A DNA stretch of 64,000 bases from Angiostrongylus vasorum (Eukaryota; Nematoda; Chromadorea; Rhabditida; Metastrongylidae). The position numbers and the translations under genes were made by a program. Below are positions 35,531 to 46,989 of this stretch, piece by piece (the first letter of the stretch is position 1; the number at the start of each line of letters is the position of its first letter). The notes beneath the pieces were generated by a model. It made no database searches. It saw nothing but the letters and a program-made list of their open reading frames with translations, and was not told the origin of the DNA. Location: positions 1,178,001 through 1,242,000 of the forward strand of contig JADANN010000389.1 in NCBI GenBank assembly GCA_018806985.1, read 5' to 3'.

Positions 35531-36142
35531 GCATCGCTCGAACAACATATCTCGGTTCATATCAAACGTTATTAACGCTTACACAACAATGTGACTCTAT
35601 AAGAATCATAGGAAGTGAAAGTAAATAGCCGTTTGCAACTTTTCCATTGTATTTCAGCCGGTTGTGAATGTTATTAATTGCTATAAGAACTACTAGAATG
35701 AATCGATTTATCTTTAGGATGGAACTGCTATTGTTTCATAACGGTGAAATTCCGATTTTTTTTGAGCCCAGGACATATATTTCTCCCGCCTTATTGCCTC
35801 AGGGCTCATGTTCTGAAAATGGAAGCTAACGAACAAACAGGAGAGATTTCGTCCACCATGACGCGATGATACCTCCCACGTTTGCAGCTGCTGCTCATCT
35901 GTTGAAAATTTTAAACATCTAATAAGATTATCAAATTTTCTGATGTTTTAGTTGTAAACACTGCGATTAATGCGACAGAGCAAAGTCTCATCTATAGGTT
36001 CTCAGCTCCTCAACTACTGTAGCCATCGATAAATTATCAGCAGTAACTGAAAAATCAGCACGATCGCGAAGGATTTAATGTAATCGTTGGATTGGGTAGA
36101 CAAGAAAATTCGGCGGTTTTACCAGTCGATAAAAGCTCTCTA

Positions 36143-36412
36143 AAGCTCTAGGCGTTGATCAATCCCGGAGGGATGCAGCATGCATTCGACATCATTAACT
36201 ATCGTTTGGAGGTGATTGAATGCATATCTGGCCTTTACAATGACTCGCGGTGGCCTAGCAATGTATCGAACCAGTGCTGATATCCTCCCAGACAAGTCTG
36301 GTACCAATTTGCTGACCCGAAAGGGATGGAAGACTTGGTGAGCCATAGGCGCTGGGATCGATTCCACGTGTGTCGCAGTGGCGCCTCCAACCACTGCGCA
36401 CACGCCCTTACT
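36143..36412 (-). repeat. SINE family A copy
   Basis: Well preserved: GGCGTTGATCAATCCCGGAGGGATGC, GGAGGTGATTGAATGCATATC, GACAAGTCTGGTACCAATTTG and the head GCGCCTCCAACCACTGCGCACACG. Confidence 0.88.
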
Positions 36413-36575
36413 GAGTCAATGGGTTGTTTCAATTTCATTTTTTTTTCTGAACGAGCTGTTCCTCCTACTTTGAAGAGAGGATTGTGTAAATAGGAGATCA
36501 CTATGTATCATTATTAACGCCATTCAGCCGCTTTTCATCCAGAATCGCTTTCAAATACGCATCACCAGTGTTGAG

Positions 36576-36692
36576 TTAGTTATCCCCGGGTTTCCTCAGC
36601 ACTTCACCGTCTTCATCCTCGCGGTTTCTCTGTAGTTGTTCACAAACTGCCAAAATCTGTTTACGGGCATTCGTATACGAATGCAAAGCCAT
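36576..36692 (-). CDS. Small exon-like ORF, possibly a first exon
   Basis: ATG at 36692 opens MALHSYTNARKQILAVCEQL, then QRNREDEDGEVLRKPGDN and TAA. The residues are strongly helical and charged with a coding look, and GAC|GGTGAAG offers possible donors. No acceptor, partner exon or family was recognised. Confidence 0.3.
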   Translation of the reverse strand: MALHSYTNARKQILAVCEQLQRNREDEDGEVLRKPGDN

Positions 36693-37279
36693 TCTTCAAC
36701 TTCTTTCACTTCGTTTTTTCCAGGCGGTATTGCTTGTTGCCTTAACAAAAAGTGCTATTTATGAGATGGCCCTATTTTTTGACAGTTTTCAGTTTTTTCA
36801 GTTTTTTCTAATATTAACTTTGCGTATATCAAAAATTAGGTTTTCATTAAAGCATTCTCTGAGTAGTTGAAAGGATAATGCCTATTGCTACATTTCCCGT
36901 TTGTATTATAGATTGCCCAAAAGAGAGGGTCTGTTCTTCCTCATAGTGTTCATAGCGCTCTGAACTTCCTTCATTTCCACATTATCCTTCTGGACACCAG
37001 TTGTTTCAGCTTACATGTTTTTTAACTCAGTCAAAACGTATTGAGCCTTGAATTTTGAACTGCTGAAAGCTTCCTATAATCTCGAATAGTAAACCACGAG
37101 GTTACTACTATTGTCCGCTGACTATCATGAAATTCCGTCCGATTCTTCTTTTTATGTGACATGTCCATTATATATTGTAGAAAACTAAACGAACGCAAGC
37201 AAGAAGTACTAGGACCGCATAGTAGATGGAGTGAGGATGGCGTAAAGCAAATAAAGAACAAAAAATTGTACTGAACATA

Positions 37280-37519
37280 TCAGGACATAGTTGTTTTCGA
37301 AGATTTTGAACTTAGAAGAAGAGCTGTTGTACTGAAATGCGATGCACCACTCATTGGAACTCGACTAGTCTGCGACCCTTTAGTGCTTCTTATCTGCTTT
37401 CCTTTAAGACAGCCGACTGGTGGTTCAGATAATGACGTCGCGGTTTTCACTGAAATCGATTCGACTTCACCAACACCAGACGAGAATCTCTTTAGGCTGG
37501 CGCTTCGAGCCACAGTCTA
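37280..37519 (-). CDS. Probable last exon of an unrecognised minus-strand gene
   Basis: After the acceptor-like AATCCTTAACCTAG, an 80-codon frame begins TVARSASLKRFSSGVGEVES, remains Ser/Thr/Lys-rich and ends SSKTTMS before TGA. It looks like a disordered, phosphorylatable tail. Upstream exons would lie at higher coordinates and were not found. Confidence 0.4.
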
Positions 37520-37855
37520 GGTTAAGGATTCAGAGAGTTTGTCTTCACCAACGATGACAAGACATAATTTCAATAACACATTTATATCAGACATAAAAGA
37601 ACAGCTAGCTATTCTTCCTCCTTAGAATGATCTCTTAAGAGTAACACTATTCTATGTGTGCACAAAATCTCCGAAATCAGAGTGGTATCAGAGTTATGGA
37701 AGATTAGAAAGCTACATATATGTCAATCGTGCCTTCGATCGGCTCCGAAAGTGAAATATTCCGTAATTTTTGGTTGAACAGGCAGTGAATGATGTAGCGA
37801 CTTACAACAGTGGGCAGTTGGCTTGCCTAATTTCGTCCCATCTAATTATCTCTAT

Positions 37856-37990
37856 CGATGGGATAGGTAGTGCAGTGGCAGTGATGCCTTCCATTCAGAG
37901 CACAGTCCCGATCCTACCCCCGCCTTGCGCTCTCCAGGCCTCTCATCTCGGGAAATTGGTACCAGACTTCTCTGGGAACAGTTCACTCCC
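37856..37990 (+). repeat. SINE family A fragment, diverged
   Basis: A head-like GGTAGTGCAGTGG, then a degraded GATCCTACCCC, GGGAAATTGGTACCAGACTTCTCTGGGAA and loss of homology. Confidence 0.6.
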
Positions 37991-37999
37991 TGCATTCAA

Positions 38000-39840
38000 G
38001 TGAGAACGTTCTTCCGCGGCTAACCCAGAGCTCGAAGGAAAACTGCCTTCGCGAGCATTCAGAAACATTCATAAAGAAGACGGCAATCCTCAAGCAGCAG
38101 CCGAAACCACATGCGAAGAGTTCGGTGAGCTTCATGGATGATGGATGAGAGGAAACGGCTCAAAGAAAGTGATGGGACCTGAACAGTAGATATGAAAGAC
38201 GGGTTATGTAAATGTATCCAAAAAAAAAGGTTATTTCTGCTAGGAAATCTCGATATAACAAATAATTGTCTTCGGTTCATACAACACAAGCCGACTGAGG
38301 AATGCTTCTCGAATTCCTGCACTTTTGTGGTGATCCAAGTGTGCGCATGTGAATTAGGGCAGCTTCTCCTCAATCTACTTTTCGCTCAAATGCTGTAGTC
38401 GTCTCGAAATGGCCGACGCATCGACACTCAGAGTTTAAGTCCTGATAACAGCTATCTGTGCGTCTAGTGTCGAGCAGTTGGGATGGGTGTTGTGCGAATA
38501 AGTACCTCGCACAGCAAACCTCTAGAAACTTCTGGAGTTCGTCAACCTCTCCATTCTCATAAATAGCAAATAACCAGGAATGCACCCTTTTGTTTTATGC
38601 TATTCGAAAGTCGGAGCCTAATGCTGCCACCATCTTCGGAAGCAATTCCAGCGAATACATACTTGTATTCACATCAAGTCAATCTTCCGATTCACTGCAT
38701 AACACTCAAATACAGAACTACCGGAATAGCGCACGGGGCTGTGTAAATATGCGCCCTTCAAATTTTCTTCGTCTCTTAGTTGACCTGAAATGTCCTATCA
38801 CTTTTAATTTCCAAGCTATTTCAGCTTTGTTACGATTATAATTGAAGCAAATTGACAAGTTTGAAGGTCGGTCAAACGTATACGGATTATTTCGAACCTC
38901 TGCATTACTGCAAACAATTTCTTTTGCTTTAGATACTACCTTGCGTGTTCTTCATATTTGTTACATATAAGAAATCGAGGAAACATTGTAGCTTGGTACC
39001 CCTAAGCTTTCGCAGGAACTTCTGCACTTTGTTATGAATGATCCGCCTTATACCACCTGCACCAACTGTTCTCTCATTTAGCATCAATTGAGTTGACGGA
39101 TCATCCGCTTTCCATTCTTCCTGCCGACTACAAGAATAACCCAGTAGCTCGTGATCAATCCCAGTGATGTTGAAGACTGTCTTATCCTACTTCTATGATC
39201 TTCATGAAAATGTCCGTCAACGAGATCGGTGGTCCTATTGTTGCGCTCTTGACGCCTCTTGGGACCTAATACATTACCTATCTTGTACACATCACGTGCC
39301 CGATTCGCTTGATTTTTCCTCTCGGAAATGCGCTGGTCAACGTAAAGTGGTTCCCCCGCCTGCCTACGGTGCTCCCATTTTTCCGAGGCTTACCTAGGTC
39401 AAGAATAATCGTATGAAAGATAGGCACCTAGCCGGCATACCCTCTTTACTACATCTCAATGCTCTGATAGGTTCTCAAGGTATTCACTTCAACGTATCCC
39501 GTTCTGGAGCTGATAGAGATACGTTTACCGTGCTGATTTTTTGCACTCTCAAATGCATAATCGGGATATTCAGACATTTTGCATCGTTGAGCGTGGTTGA
39601 AACATCGGAAACAAGTCTGCTTTTCTACGGAAATTGCTTTTTTCGAAACTAATCCAAGGACTTGTATTTCCCTAAGGGCTGTCGAAATAGGAAATAGAAA
39701 TAGAGTAGAAATAGAAATAGCATCAAAAACAAAGTAGCTTTTTCGCACAGTCACCGCTATCTATGAGTCTTCCACGGAGTATTTCACGTGGAAACCAACC
39801 GCACTGAGTTCACATGAATCGGTAATGTCCGTGTTTCACA
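38000..39840. other. Unassigned DNA, possibly decayed Penelope-like N-terminal region
   Basis: Minus-strand frames at 38370-38585 and 39449-39754 (the latter with CFRCFNHAQRCKMSEYPDYA) have partly protein-like composition. They lie on the 5' side in the orientation of a minus-strand element, but no domain was recognised. Confidence 0.35.
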
Positions 39841-39849
39841 CCAAAATTT

Positions 39850-40320
39850 CAGTCTTCAATATTGCGTAAGATCATTTTTTGGATTCTTGGGATTTATCCA
39901 GACTATCTGGAGAGTTTTTGCTCGATGGTGTTTTCGATTCTTGTGCAAGGATGGTAACCTTCACTTCAAAATACTCGCCGTAATGTTTCTGTGCCCTATG
40001 CGCCTAATGGAGTATTTGGCTCAACTTTGAGTTTACCAACTAGGTGTTCTTTTGTACGGATACAGAGCGGTCCACCCGTTTCGCCATACCGACTAGGTGT
40101 TCTTTTATACGGATACAGAGCGGTCTACCCGTTTTGCCAATGTATTCTTCTCCGCACGATTTACAAGAGATCAGATACACTGCACCCGAACTCATGCAGT
40201 CACCTTCTATACCGTTAGGGCGTATTATGCGTTGTACATAGACGGTCAAATAGGTGGTTGCGAACTAGCTGGCGCTCTCGAGTGTTCGGTGGTACTTGTA
40301 CTTGTTCCTGTTACCTAATT
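39850..40320 (-). mobile_element. Penelope-like element remnant, GIY-YIG endonuclease part
   Basis: The minus strand encodes GAVYLISCKSCGEEYIGKTG, then RPLCIRIKEHL. This is the N-terminal core of the GIY-YIG nuclease (Y-L near the start, YIGKTG, Arg and E in the following helix) that forms the C-terminal part of Penelope-like retroelements. A second copy, 54.5-54.8 kb, shares the flanking frames (ILAQ-S/D-KTP upstream). A 53-bp tandem duplication lies in the nuclease region. The RT part was not found here. Confidence 0.8.
40039..40144. repeat. 53-bp tandem duplication inside the GIY-YIG region
   Basis: The unit ACTAGGTGTTCTTTTGTACG...GCCATACCG is repeated once with a few substitutions. Because 53 is not a multiple of three, the second unit shifts the nuclease frame. 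Confidence 0.9.
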
Positions 40321-40837
40321 CTCTGGACCGGCTCTTTTCACCCAACGTTTTATAGATGCATCTTTGTCGTTGTAAATGAAAGGCAGGATAAACGGGAGCT
40401 TATTCTCGCTAAAATAATCGCTTAAGGACTAGGGTTATTCCTCTACACCTACCGACAAGATACAAGTGAGCATAACGGGGCAAGATAATGTCTGTAGAAG
40501 TTACGATCTTCGCACAGGAATCGAAAACACAAGAGCCCAAAACTCTCGAAGCGTTCAGGATAAACTCCGAGAATCCGAAAATGAATCTCAGAGAATAATC
40601 CTTCATAATTACGCGTGATATCGGACATTATTTAAGCCTGTTATTCCAATGTGAGGAGCACATTACGCTTCCATGTGAACTTTGTACGGTTCGTCTCCAC
40701 GTGAAGTACACAGTAGAAGACTCACAGAAAGTGGTGACTGTGCGAAGAAGCTGTTTTGTTTTCAATGCGGTTGAAACTTTAGTTCCGTGTTTTTTTTTCT
40801 GCTTTCTGGTGTTTGGTGGGTTGGATTGCCGATAACA

Positions 40838-40970
40838 TGGCTTTGAAAGCTTTGAAGAAGGCGAAATCCGCAGAAACTCCAGCTTTTTCGTCAGTAAAGA
40901 ACAAAGTAACAAGCACAAGCTCATGTTTGCTCATCAACAGTACAGCGAATTATTTGATCATCAATGCCGA
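40838..40970 (+). mobile_element. Penelope-like terminal region, decayed
   Basis: TTTGAAGAAGGCGAAATCCG...AACAAAGTAACA and CTCATGTTTGCTCATCAACA match the right terminus at 55.40-55.50 kb (CTGAAGAAGGCAAAATCC...GAATAAAGTAACACCTCGTGTTTGCTCAACAAGA). Substitutions have destroyed the hammerhead core (GAAACTCC for GAAACGTC). Confidence 0.65.
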
Positions 40971-41572
40971 TCAAAAAGAAAGATTTGATAAATTTCTCGA
41001 AATACGAACTGTGTTGAATCCCATTGTTGACCACATACTCTATGAACACCAAGCCACTCTGAAAAAGTCTTCTGAATGGTCTTATCGTCACCTTATCACA
41101 GCGAAAAGCTTTTCCTAAGTGTCAAATCCCAGTGTCCCAGCAGAGGCGTTTCTAGCGTCTTCAATGGCCATACTGTGTCCATACTGTGTACTTTTCAAGA
41201 GCAATATTCTCTCACCGCAAAATGATCTCTTCCAAAGAGTTTTTTTGTATATTATTAAGTGGAGAGAGTAGCTTTCCAAGGGTCACTCCTGATGTAGGAT
41301 CTACGTTTGACACTACCCACAGAATACAAAACCTGCGGTAAGAAACCTTTGTACACCACAGAAGGGACGATTTCGGGCTATAGAATGGGCCTCAGGAATG
41401 TCACGATGTTCAGAAATGGACCATCAGCACGGACGATGGTAGCTCGAAAAAAGAAACGAATGGATATTGTGCGGAAGTCAACACGACCCGTGAAGACGGG
41501 TAATCCAACTATCCAACACGGGAGATGTTTGACACGACCCCCCGTCGACCGATCGTGTATATGGTAATAGTA

Positions 41573-41604
41573 GCTAACGTTTCGATGGATTATGTCTTCA
41601 TCAG
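41573..41604 (-). ncRNA. Hammerhead-ribozyme-like motif, variant
   Basis: Minus strand: a perfect CTGATGA, a short stem region AGACATAATCCATC, GAAA and CGTTAGC. The core boxes are intact, but the cleavage triplet is GUU rather than GUC and stem II is imperfect. Probably a terminal motif of a non-autonomous Penelope-type element. Confidence 0.45.
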
Positions 41605-41639
41605 AAACTGGAAAGCTCAAGTTGACTGCAATCTAGGCA

Positions 41640-42790
41640 GCCAAGCACCTTCACAACCTCGATAGAAAGCCACAACATCTAAATTTCAATCACATTAGAA
41701 ACATAGCAGCTTCCCGACACACTAACCCCTCTCTATCTATCTGAGCTATCTAAGTAATCCATAACGCGTCTTTACTACCGGTAAAAGTAGGTGGGTATCC
41801 AATTGACAACTGCTTCCAATAAGTATTGAGAAAAAACGATATTGATCAGTTGACCACGGGCAGTTATTTTCAAGAGCTACATGAAACCACAATACACTAT
41901 CGATAAACGGCAAAATTGGGATATAACCAGGGCATCCAAAAAAAGTTTTATAACAATTATGAAGTCCAGACATTTAGAAGTATACAACCAATATAAACCA
42001 AAACAAACGTGCTGGTAACTTGCTGGGTCTTGATGCCATAAAATCGTCAATATCCATGACATTTGGACAAAACCAGATCCAGTAAGGTTGAAAATGTGCA
42101 TCGGAGTGAGCACATTTCTTAAAATATAAGCACACCAGTGCTCCAGAATCAGAATCGCAAGCAATGGTCAAGAGCGTGGCTTGCGGTGCATTGTCCGCAA
42201 ACACACCATCAATTTCCGGCCAGTTCACGCTCTGTGACAGACCCATGAATGGTTTCTTTTTTCTTCGCTTCATCGCGTTTTCCTTTAATCATTTTTAAGT
42301 TGGAACACTGAAGGTTCTCAGCTACTGGCTTCAAACCTCTATATTCTGCCAATATTTGTTAGTTTCATCAGATTTTTGCCAATATTTTGCCAGTACTATA
42401 TGTGTTATTCTTTTACTTACTTGACGAAGTCAACTCCTGTCATTTCTTTGGGAAACGTGACCTGACTCCTATCTGCTGTCAGATGCTGGGTGTATATTCT
42501 TCCTATATCCTAAATTATTTTACTCCTCAAAACATTTTTTGCTAGCACCAACGCGTGCACGGCAGTTCTCGCCTGTCGGTCTTCTCATTGACACACGTTG
42601 ATGGCTCTCCATCGGCACACCATCCTATCGCTCGAATCGTTTTGTTCTTGCTATTTTTTTCTGTGGCCCATGTTTAAGATTTTTTCGCTTTGCTCTAGGA
42701 CGCTATGGTATATGTTATATCACAATACTTATCTTTTTCTCCCTATTTACTTATAAGCATACATTGTTTTATACACATATATGGACACTA
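41640..42790. other. Non-coding, nothing recognised
   Basis: Overlapping minus-strand frames at 41746-42273 have no splice structure or family resemblance that I can name. The rest is T-rich. Confidence 0.4.
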
Positions 42791-42796
42791 CGGATA

Positions 42797-42960
42797 AAGA
42801 TTAAGCGTTGAGCATCGACCAATCCTTGAAGGACTTCATTTGAATACATATCTGACCTGGGTTATGTTGGTCTAGCGATATATCAACTCACTGCCACCGT
42901 CCTCCCTCACATGTCAAGTAGCAATTTGCCGAAATCGGAGAGATGGAATGCTAGGTGCAC
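42797..42960 (-). repeat. SINE family A fragment, diverged
   Basis: GGATAAAGATTAAGCGTTGAGCATCGACCAATCC and TGAATACATATCTGACCTG match the tail half of the family. The head half is barely recognisable. Confidence 0.6.
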
Positions 42961-43794
42961 CGCACAGGGTGGAGCCGGCGACCAAGTGTATTTTGCAGGG
43001 CATCTCTAAACAGTGTGCAACATGCGCGGCTAAATATAATGTAACTTGCTTGGGCGGCCCGTATGCCCGAGTAGTGCGGACTACAGCATGTTCTCCACTC
43101 ATCTCTTCACCTCGCGAATGTCTTCCGTAATGGTGGTTTGACACGAGCGTGGTGACATGTGCTAGTGTCATACTGTGATGTGTAAAAGATCTGTAGCTGC
43201 GAGTACAGCTGGTGGACTTTAGCTATGAAAATGTCCGCTCTTTTCGCTTGGGTGGTCATCCGAGAGGACATTTGCATCCATGTGAAGTCCTTTCTGTAGT
43301 TCTTTTCTTCTATCTATCGTCTGTTCTTCTCATTATATGACCGACCCATCTATGTTTCGTTGTCGATTTGTATTCTTCTGGGTTTCGAAGATGGGACAGA
43401 CTTTGAAACATTCCGACCAGATGCTGTATGTGCTGCTGTTTCTCGGAAAACATCGTTCAAGCACTCTTTGAGTGGTGCACAGTGTTTTTTTACGTGGTTG
43501 ATGTATCAGCCGATGTCTGCTGCGTAACAAAGTGCCACGGGGAACGTATGAGTCGAAAAGGTGAGCGTCAAGTTTCAGGTCCACTTGTTAGTCAGTAGCT
43601 TCTTTGAGAGGCCCGGATGTGGCCCATTTTGCTCTCCTTCTGTACAACTACTCTATCCTGTTATTGTGCATGTTCATTGAACACCCAGAATACAAGTGCG
43701 AGGTGGTCTTTCTAATCAGAAAGCCATCGACTTGTTCATCTTTGCACCATGGTTTCTCTTGAACTAAGTTTTACTCCAATTTGTGCGTAGTCCC

Positions 43795-44335
43795 ACAATG
43801 ATGCTGAGATATTTGCAAATCCCCCGATCGACTCAGGCCTGCTTCGAACCTAGGATTACCTTTTCCAAGGGCTCACGTGCTACCACAGCACCACCGAGGC
43901 CCTTGCTTTACCTTTCTCTTGGCCAATTTTTCACCTTAACGGTGCTATCAGCAGTCAGCCATCGACGGAAATGATCTAGGGAGCACAAATCGACATTGAA
44001 CCCAATTAAACTAAGCTACAATCGACGTCACAATGTTCAACTTTAATTTACTGCCTATTATTGTTGCAATTTCAACTGCGACTTCAGCTTAACTAGGTTG
44101 AACGCCAATTTATGCTGCCCAGGTCATTACCGTTGACAGTTGATTACTGATAGCACCGTTAAGGTAAAAGATTGGCCGAGAGAAAGGTAAGGCAAGCCTC
44201 TGTGGGTGTGGGTAGAACGTGGTTCCCAGGAAAGGGTAATCGTGGTTTAGAAGCCCGCCTAGGGTTAGAATTTAAGTTTACTTAGAGTTCTCCAAATATC
44301 TCAACATCATTGCAGTTGTATTTCATATAATAGCC
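43795..44335. repeat. Fold-back element family B, long copy
   Basis: The left arm ACAATGATGCTGAGATATTTGCAAAT and following tRNA-like segment (GAGGCCCTTGCTTTACC) are mirrored by a right arm ending CTCCAAATATCTCAACATCATTGCAGTTGTATTTC. The arms are about 200 bp each and share the SINE-like GGTAAGGCAAGCCTC segment in opposite orientations. Confidence 0.7.
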
Positions 44336-44339
44336 TGCC

Positions 44340-45600
44340 ATGAAAAAAAAATGGGTGGTAAATGAATGCTAGACATTATTTGTAGTTCGGCCTTTTCTAT
44401 CGTTTGATTGAGCCCATTGATCATCGTCTCTTTCGGTGGTACTTTTTGTGAAGATGACGATATCGTCAGCAAAACAAAGATCTGATCAGAATTTTTTTGT
44501 CGCTTCATATACCCTTTTCGTTCCAATCGAGTGACTTCGTTATCCACTGGAATGCGACCGTCAACAGCTTTGGCGATGTAGCGTCGCTTTGTCGGTTCTT
44601 ATGGGTATGGTAAGAGGTCGATAGGAAATATGTATCTTTGTGCTGGACTTCTGATTACACTCACGATTCCTTATGTAGGACGGGTCCACTCCTTGGTTGA
44701 CGAGTGCTGCAGGATTTCATTTGTTTCGATGCTGTCAAACGGTGTTTCGTACTCAACAAAAGTCAGGACTAGGGGGCAGGTGGTGTTCCCGGCAAAGATC
44801 TTTGGTCCTGGACACGGTTTGTATTTGGTCCGGGCAACAGAATCCCTGTCAAAATCGTGCTTGCTCAACTGGTTGTGCTTCATCCAATGCCCTTAATATT
44901 TGCAACAGGATAATCTTCGTGAAGAGCTTGCAGAGTCCGCTTAAGAAATATATTGGGCGTTAATTACGAAGATCCTTAAATAACCTAAAAATGATCTTTT
45001 GAAATATAATTACGAAGATTCTTTTGGTCAATATCATTGGGTAGGTTAACTGTGCACAACGTCGTCCATTAGTATGGGATCCTTTTGAAGGTAGGTTGTA
45101 ATATGGCTTGTGAAAAGTACATGTACATTGTGGCTTCAGGCTCTGAAACTCGGTGGTGATATTATCGGGTCTTAAAGCTGTGTCTTTTTTCATCCTTTCT
45201 ATCGTGACTCCTCAGTGGGAAGAATTCCAGGTACTTTTTCTCCAGCGTGGAGTTTAGGTGCTGGTATGGGGATTGCTGAACGAAAGAGGTTGTTGTAGAA
45301 TTTCACCGTTATCAGTTCCATATCATAGTGTGAAGGTTTAATGATTCTATTTCGTTCATTATAGCCGACAACGGGACATTATACTCACACGAATCTCTAG
45401 GGTATCTCTTCAGGCTGGTTCTTTTTTTTTATCGTTCTAACAGTTTCTCCTTCCTATACTGATGTAGATGTTCATGCAGAGGTCTTTGCAACTGGCATTT
45501 ACTATCAGCCGTGTTCTGCCTTTCGGCTTTTCGGCTGTACTCTCCTGTTCTGTTTCTTTATTCAGCTTCTGTATTGTATTTGAGCGTTCGGCTAATTCCT
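44340..45600 (-). mobile_element. Decayed LINE reverse transcriptase (not the RTE family of this window)
   Basis: In minus-strand order: MKKDTALRPDNITTEF near 45190 (block NxxAPGPDNIT), ALDEAQPVEQARF near 44890 (QAGFR block), TFVEYETPFDSIETNEILQH near 44760 (DYEKAFDSV block) and INGLNQTIEKAEL near 44420. The blocks are in different frames and the FADD motif was not found. Confidence 0.7.
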
Positions 45601-46137
45601 TATTCCTACTTTCGTATTTGATTTCGATCTAAATACCATGGCCGAAACTGGTTAGATGAGTGGTCGAAGGGATCGCTGCCGAAACAGAACTCCCCCTCAG
45701 AGCCATGTCGCCGTGAAGGCCTGAGAACATCGTAGCAAGATACATTCAGGACACCAGACAAGAACAAATTGCCCAACCAGCAACAGCCCAGTCTCATATA
45801 ATGTAGTACACATAATATTTTCGCCTTTCTACATGAGCCGTTGTCACATCTACTGTGCGGATCCCAGCGCTTCCTGCATTCGATTCGTTTTTTAGCATTT
45901 CACGTATATAGAGGTCCCACGACATTTCAATTGTTGTTTCGGCCGCTGCTTGGAAATGTCATCTCTATGAATACCGTAGAATGCTGGTCGGGTCGATTCT
46001 CCTTGCGATATGAGAGATAGCCGAATTAAAGCGTTCCCACGTGAACTAGAGAGCGTTGAATAGGAGGTGGAACCCGCACTTTGCTTCCTGATGGACATTA
46101 CTAACCACCGGGCCACCCTCTTCCTTTTCTTTATAGG

Positions 46138-46390
46138 TATAAAGGATAAAAAGGATAAAGCTCTCGGCGTTGATCAATCCCTGAGAGATGCGCCATGCAT
46201 TTGACTTCATTAAGCATCGTTTGGAAGTGATTGAATGCATATCTGGCTTTTGCAATGACTCGCGGTGGCCTACCGATTTATTGCGTCAATGCTGCTATCC
46301 TCCCAGACAGGTCTGGTACCAATTTGCCGATCCCGGAGGTATGGAAGGCCTGGTGGGCCATGGGCGCGGAGATCGATTCCACGTGTGTGT
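46138..46390 (-). repeat. SINE family A copy with head replaced by TA repeats
   Basis: GGATAAAGCTCTCGGCGTTGATCAATCCC through GGTCTGGTACCAATTTGCCGATCCCGG and GATCGATTCCACGTGTGT. The A-box part of the head is missing and the sequence continues as (TA)n. Confidence 0.85.
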
Positions 46391-46397
46391 TGCAGAT

Positions 46398-46404
<7 letters not shown>

Positions 46405-46445
<41 letters not shown>

Positions 46446-46450
46446 TATAT
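46405..46450. repeat. (TA)n microsatellite at SINE head
   Basis: About 45 bp of TA directly abutting the broken SINE head. Confidence 0.95.
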
Positions 46451-46514
46451 TATTTATTTCAAAATGTTAACCTTTTATTTGCTGCCTACTATAATTTCCA
46501 CGCCAATTATGATA

Positions 46515-46890
46515 CGAGTATGATATGAAATACAACCACAGTAATGGTGAGATATTTGGAAAACTTGGACACTGGGCCAAATCGAGCCATGAATTACCCT
46601 TTCCGGGGTTGCGTTTCTCTCAGCTAGTTTTTCTACCTAATGCTATCATCAGCAATCACCCGTCAGCGGGATTAATCTGGGGCGCACAAATCGGCATTGA
46701 ACACAGTTTGATGATGGCAACGTTAGAAAGAAAACTAGCTGAGAGAAATGCAAAGCAAGGGCCTCGGTGGTGCAGTTTGTAACGCCCAAGCCCCCGGAAA
46801 GAGTAATCGTGATTCAATCTGACCTGGGATGCAAGTTTTGCAAATATCTCAGCATCATCGTGGTTGTATTTCACTTAACACCCTGCCGTA
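46515..46890. repeat. Fold-back element family B, medium copy
   Basis: GAAATACAACCACAGTAATGGTGAGATATTTGGAAAACTTG on the left is the inverse of CAAGTTTTGCAAATATCTCAGCATCATCGTGGTTGTATTTC on the right. A tRNA-like segment GGCCTCGGTGGTGCAGTTTG with GATTCAATCTG lies in the right half. Confidence 0.75.
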
Positions 46891-46989
46891 AAAAATTTGT
46901 AGAGGGCAGTAAATAAAATAAATAAAGTGAAATAAAGTAAATAAGTAAATAAAAGGTTGACATTATGATATTGACTACAGCGTCAGCTT

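Noticed and set aside
44671..44896. Plus-strand ORFs at 44.6-44.96 kb
   Set aside because: The minus strand here encodes recognisable LINE RT blocks.
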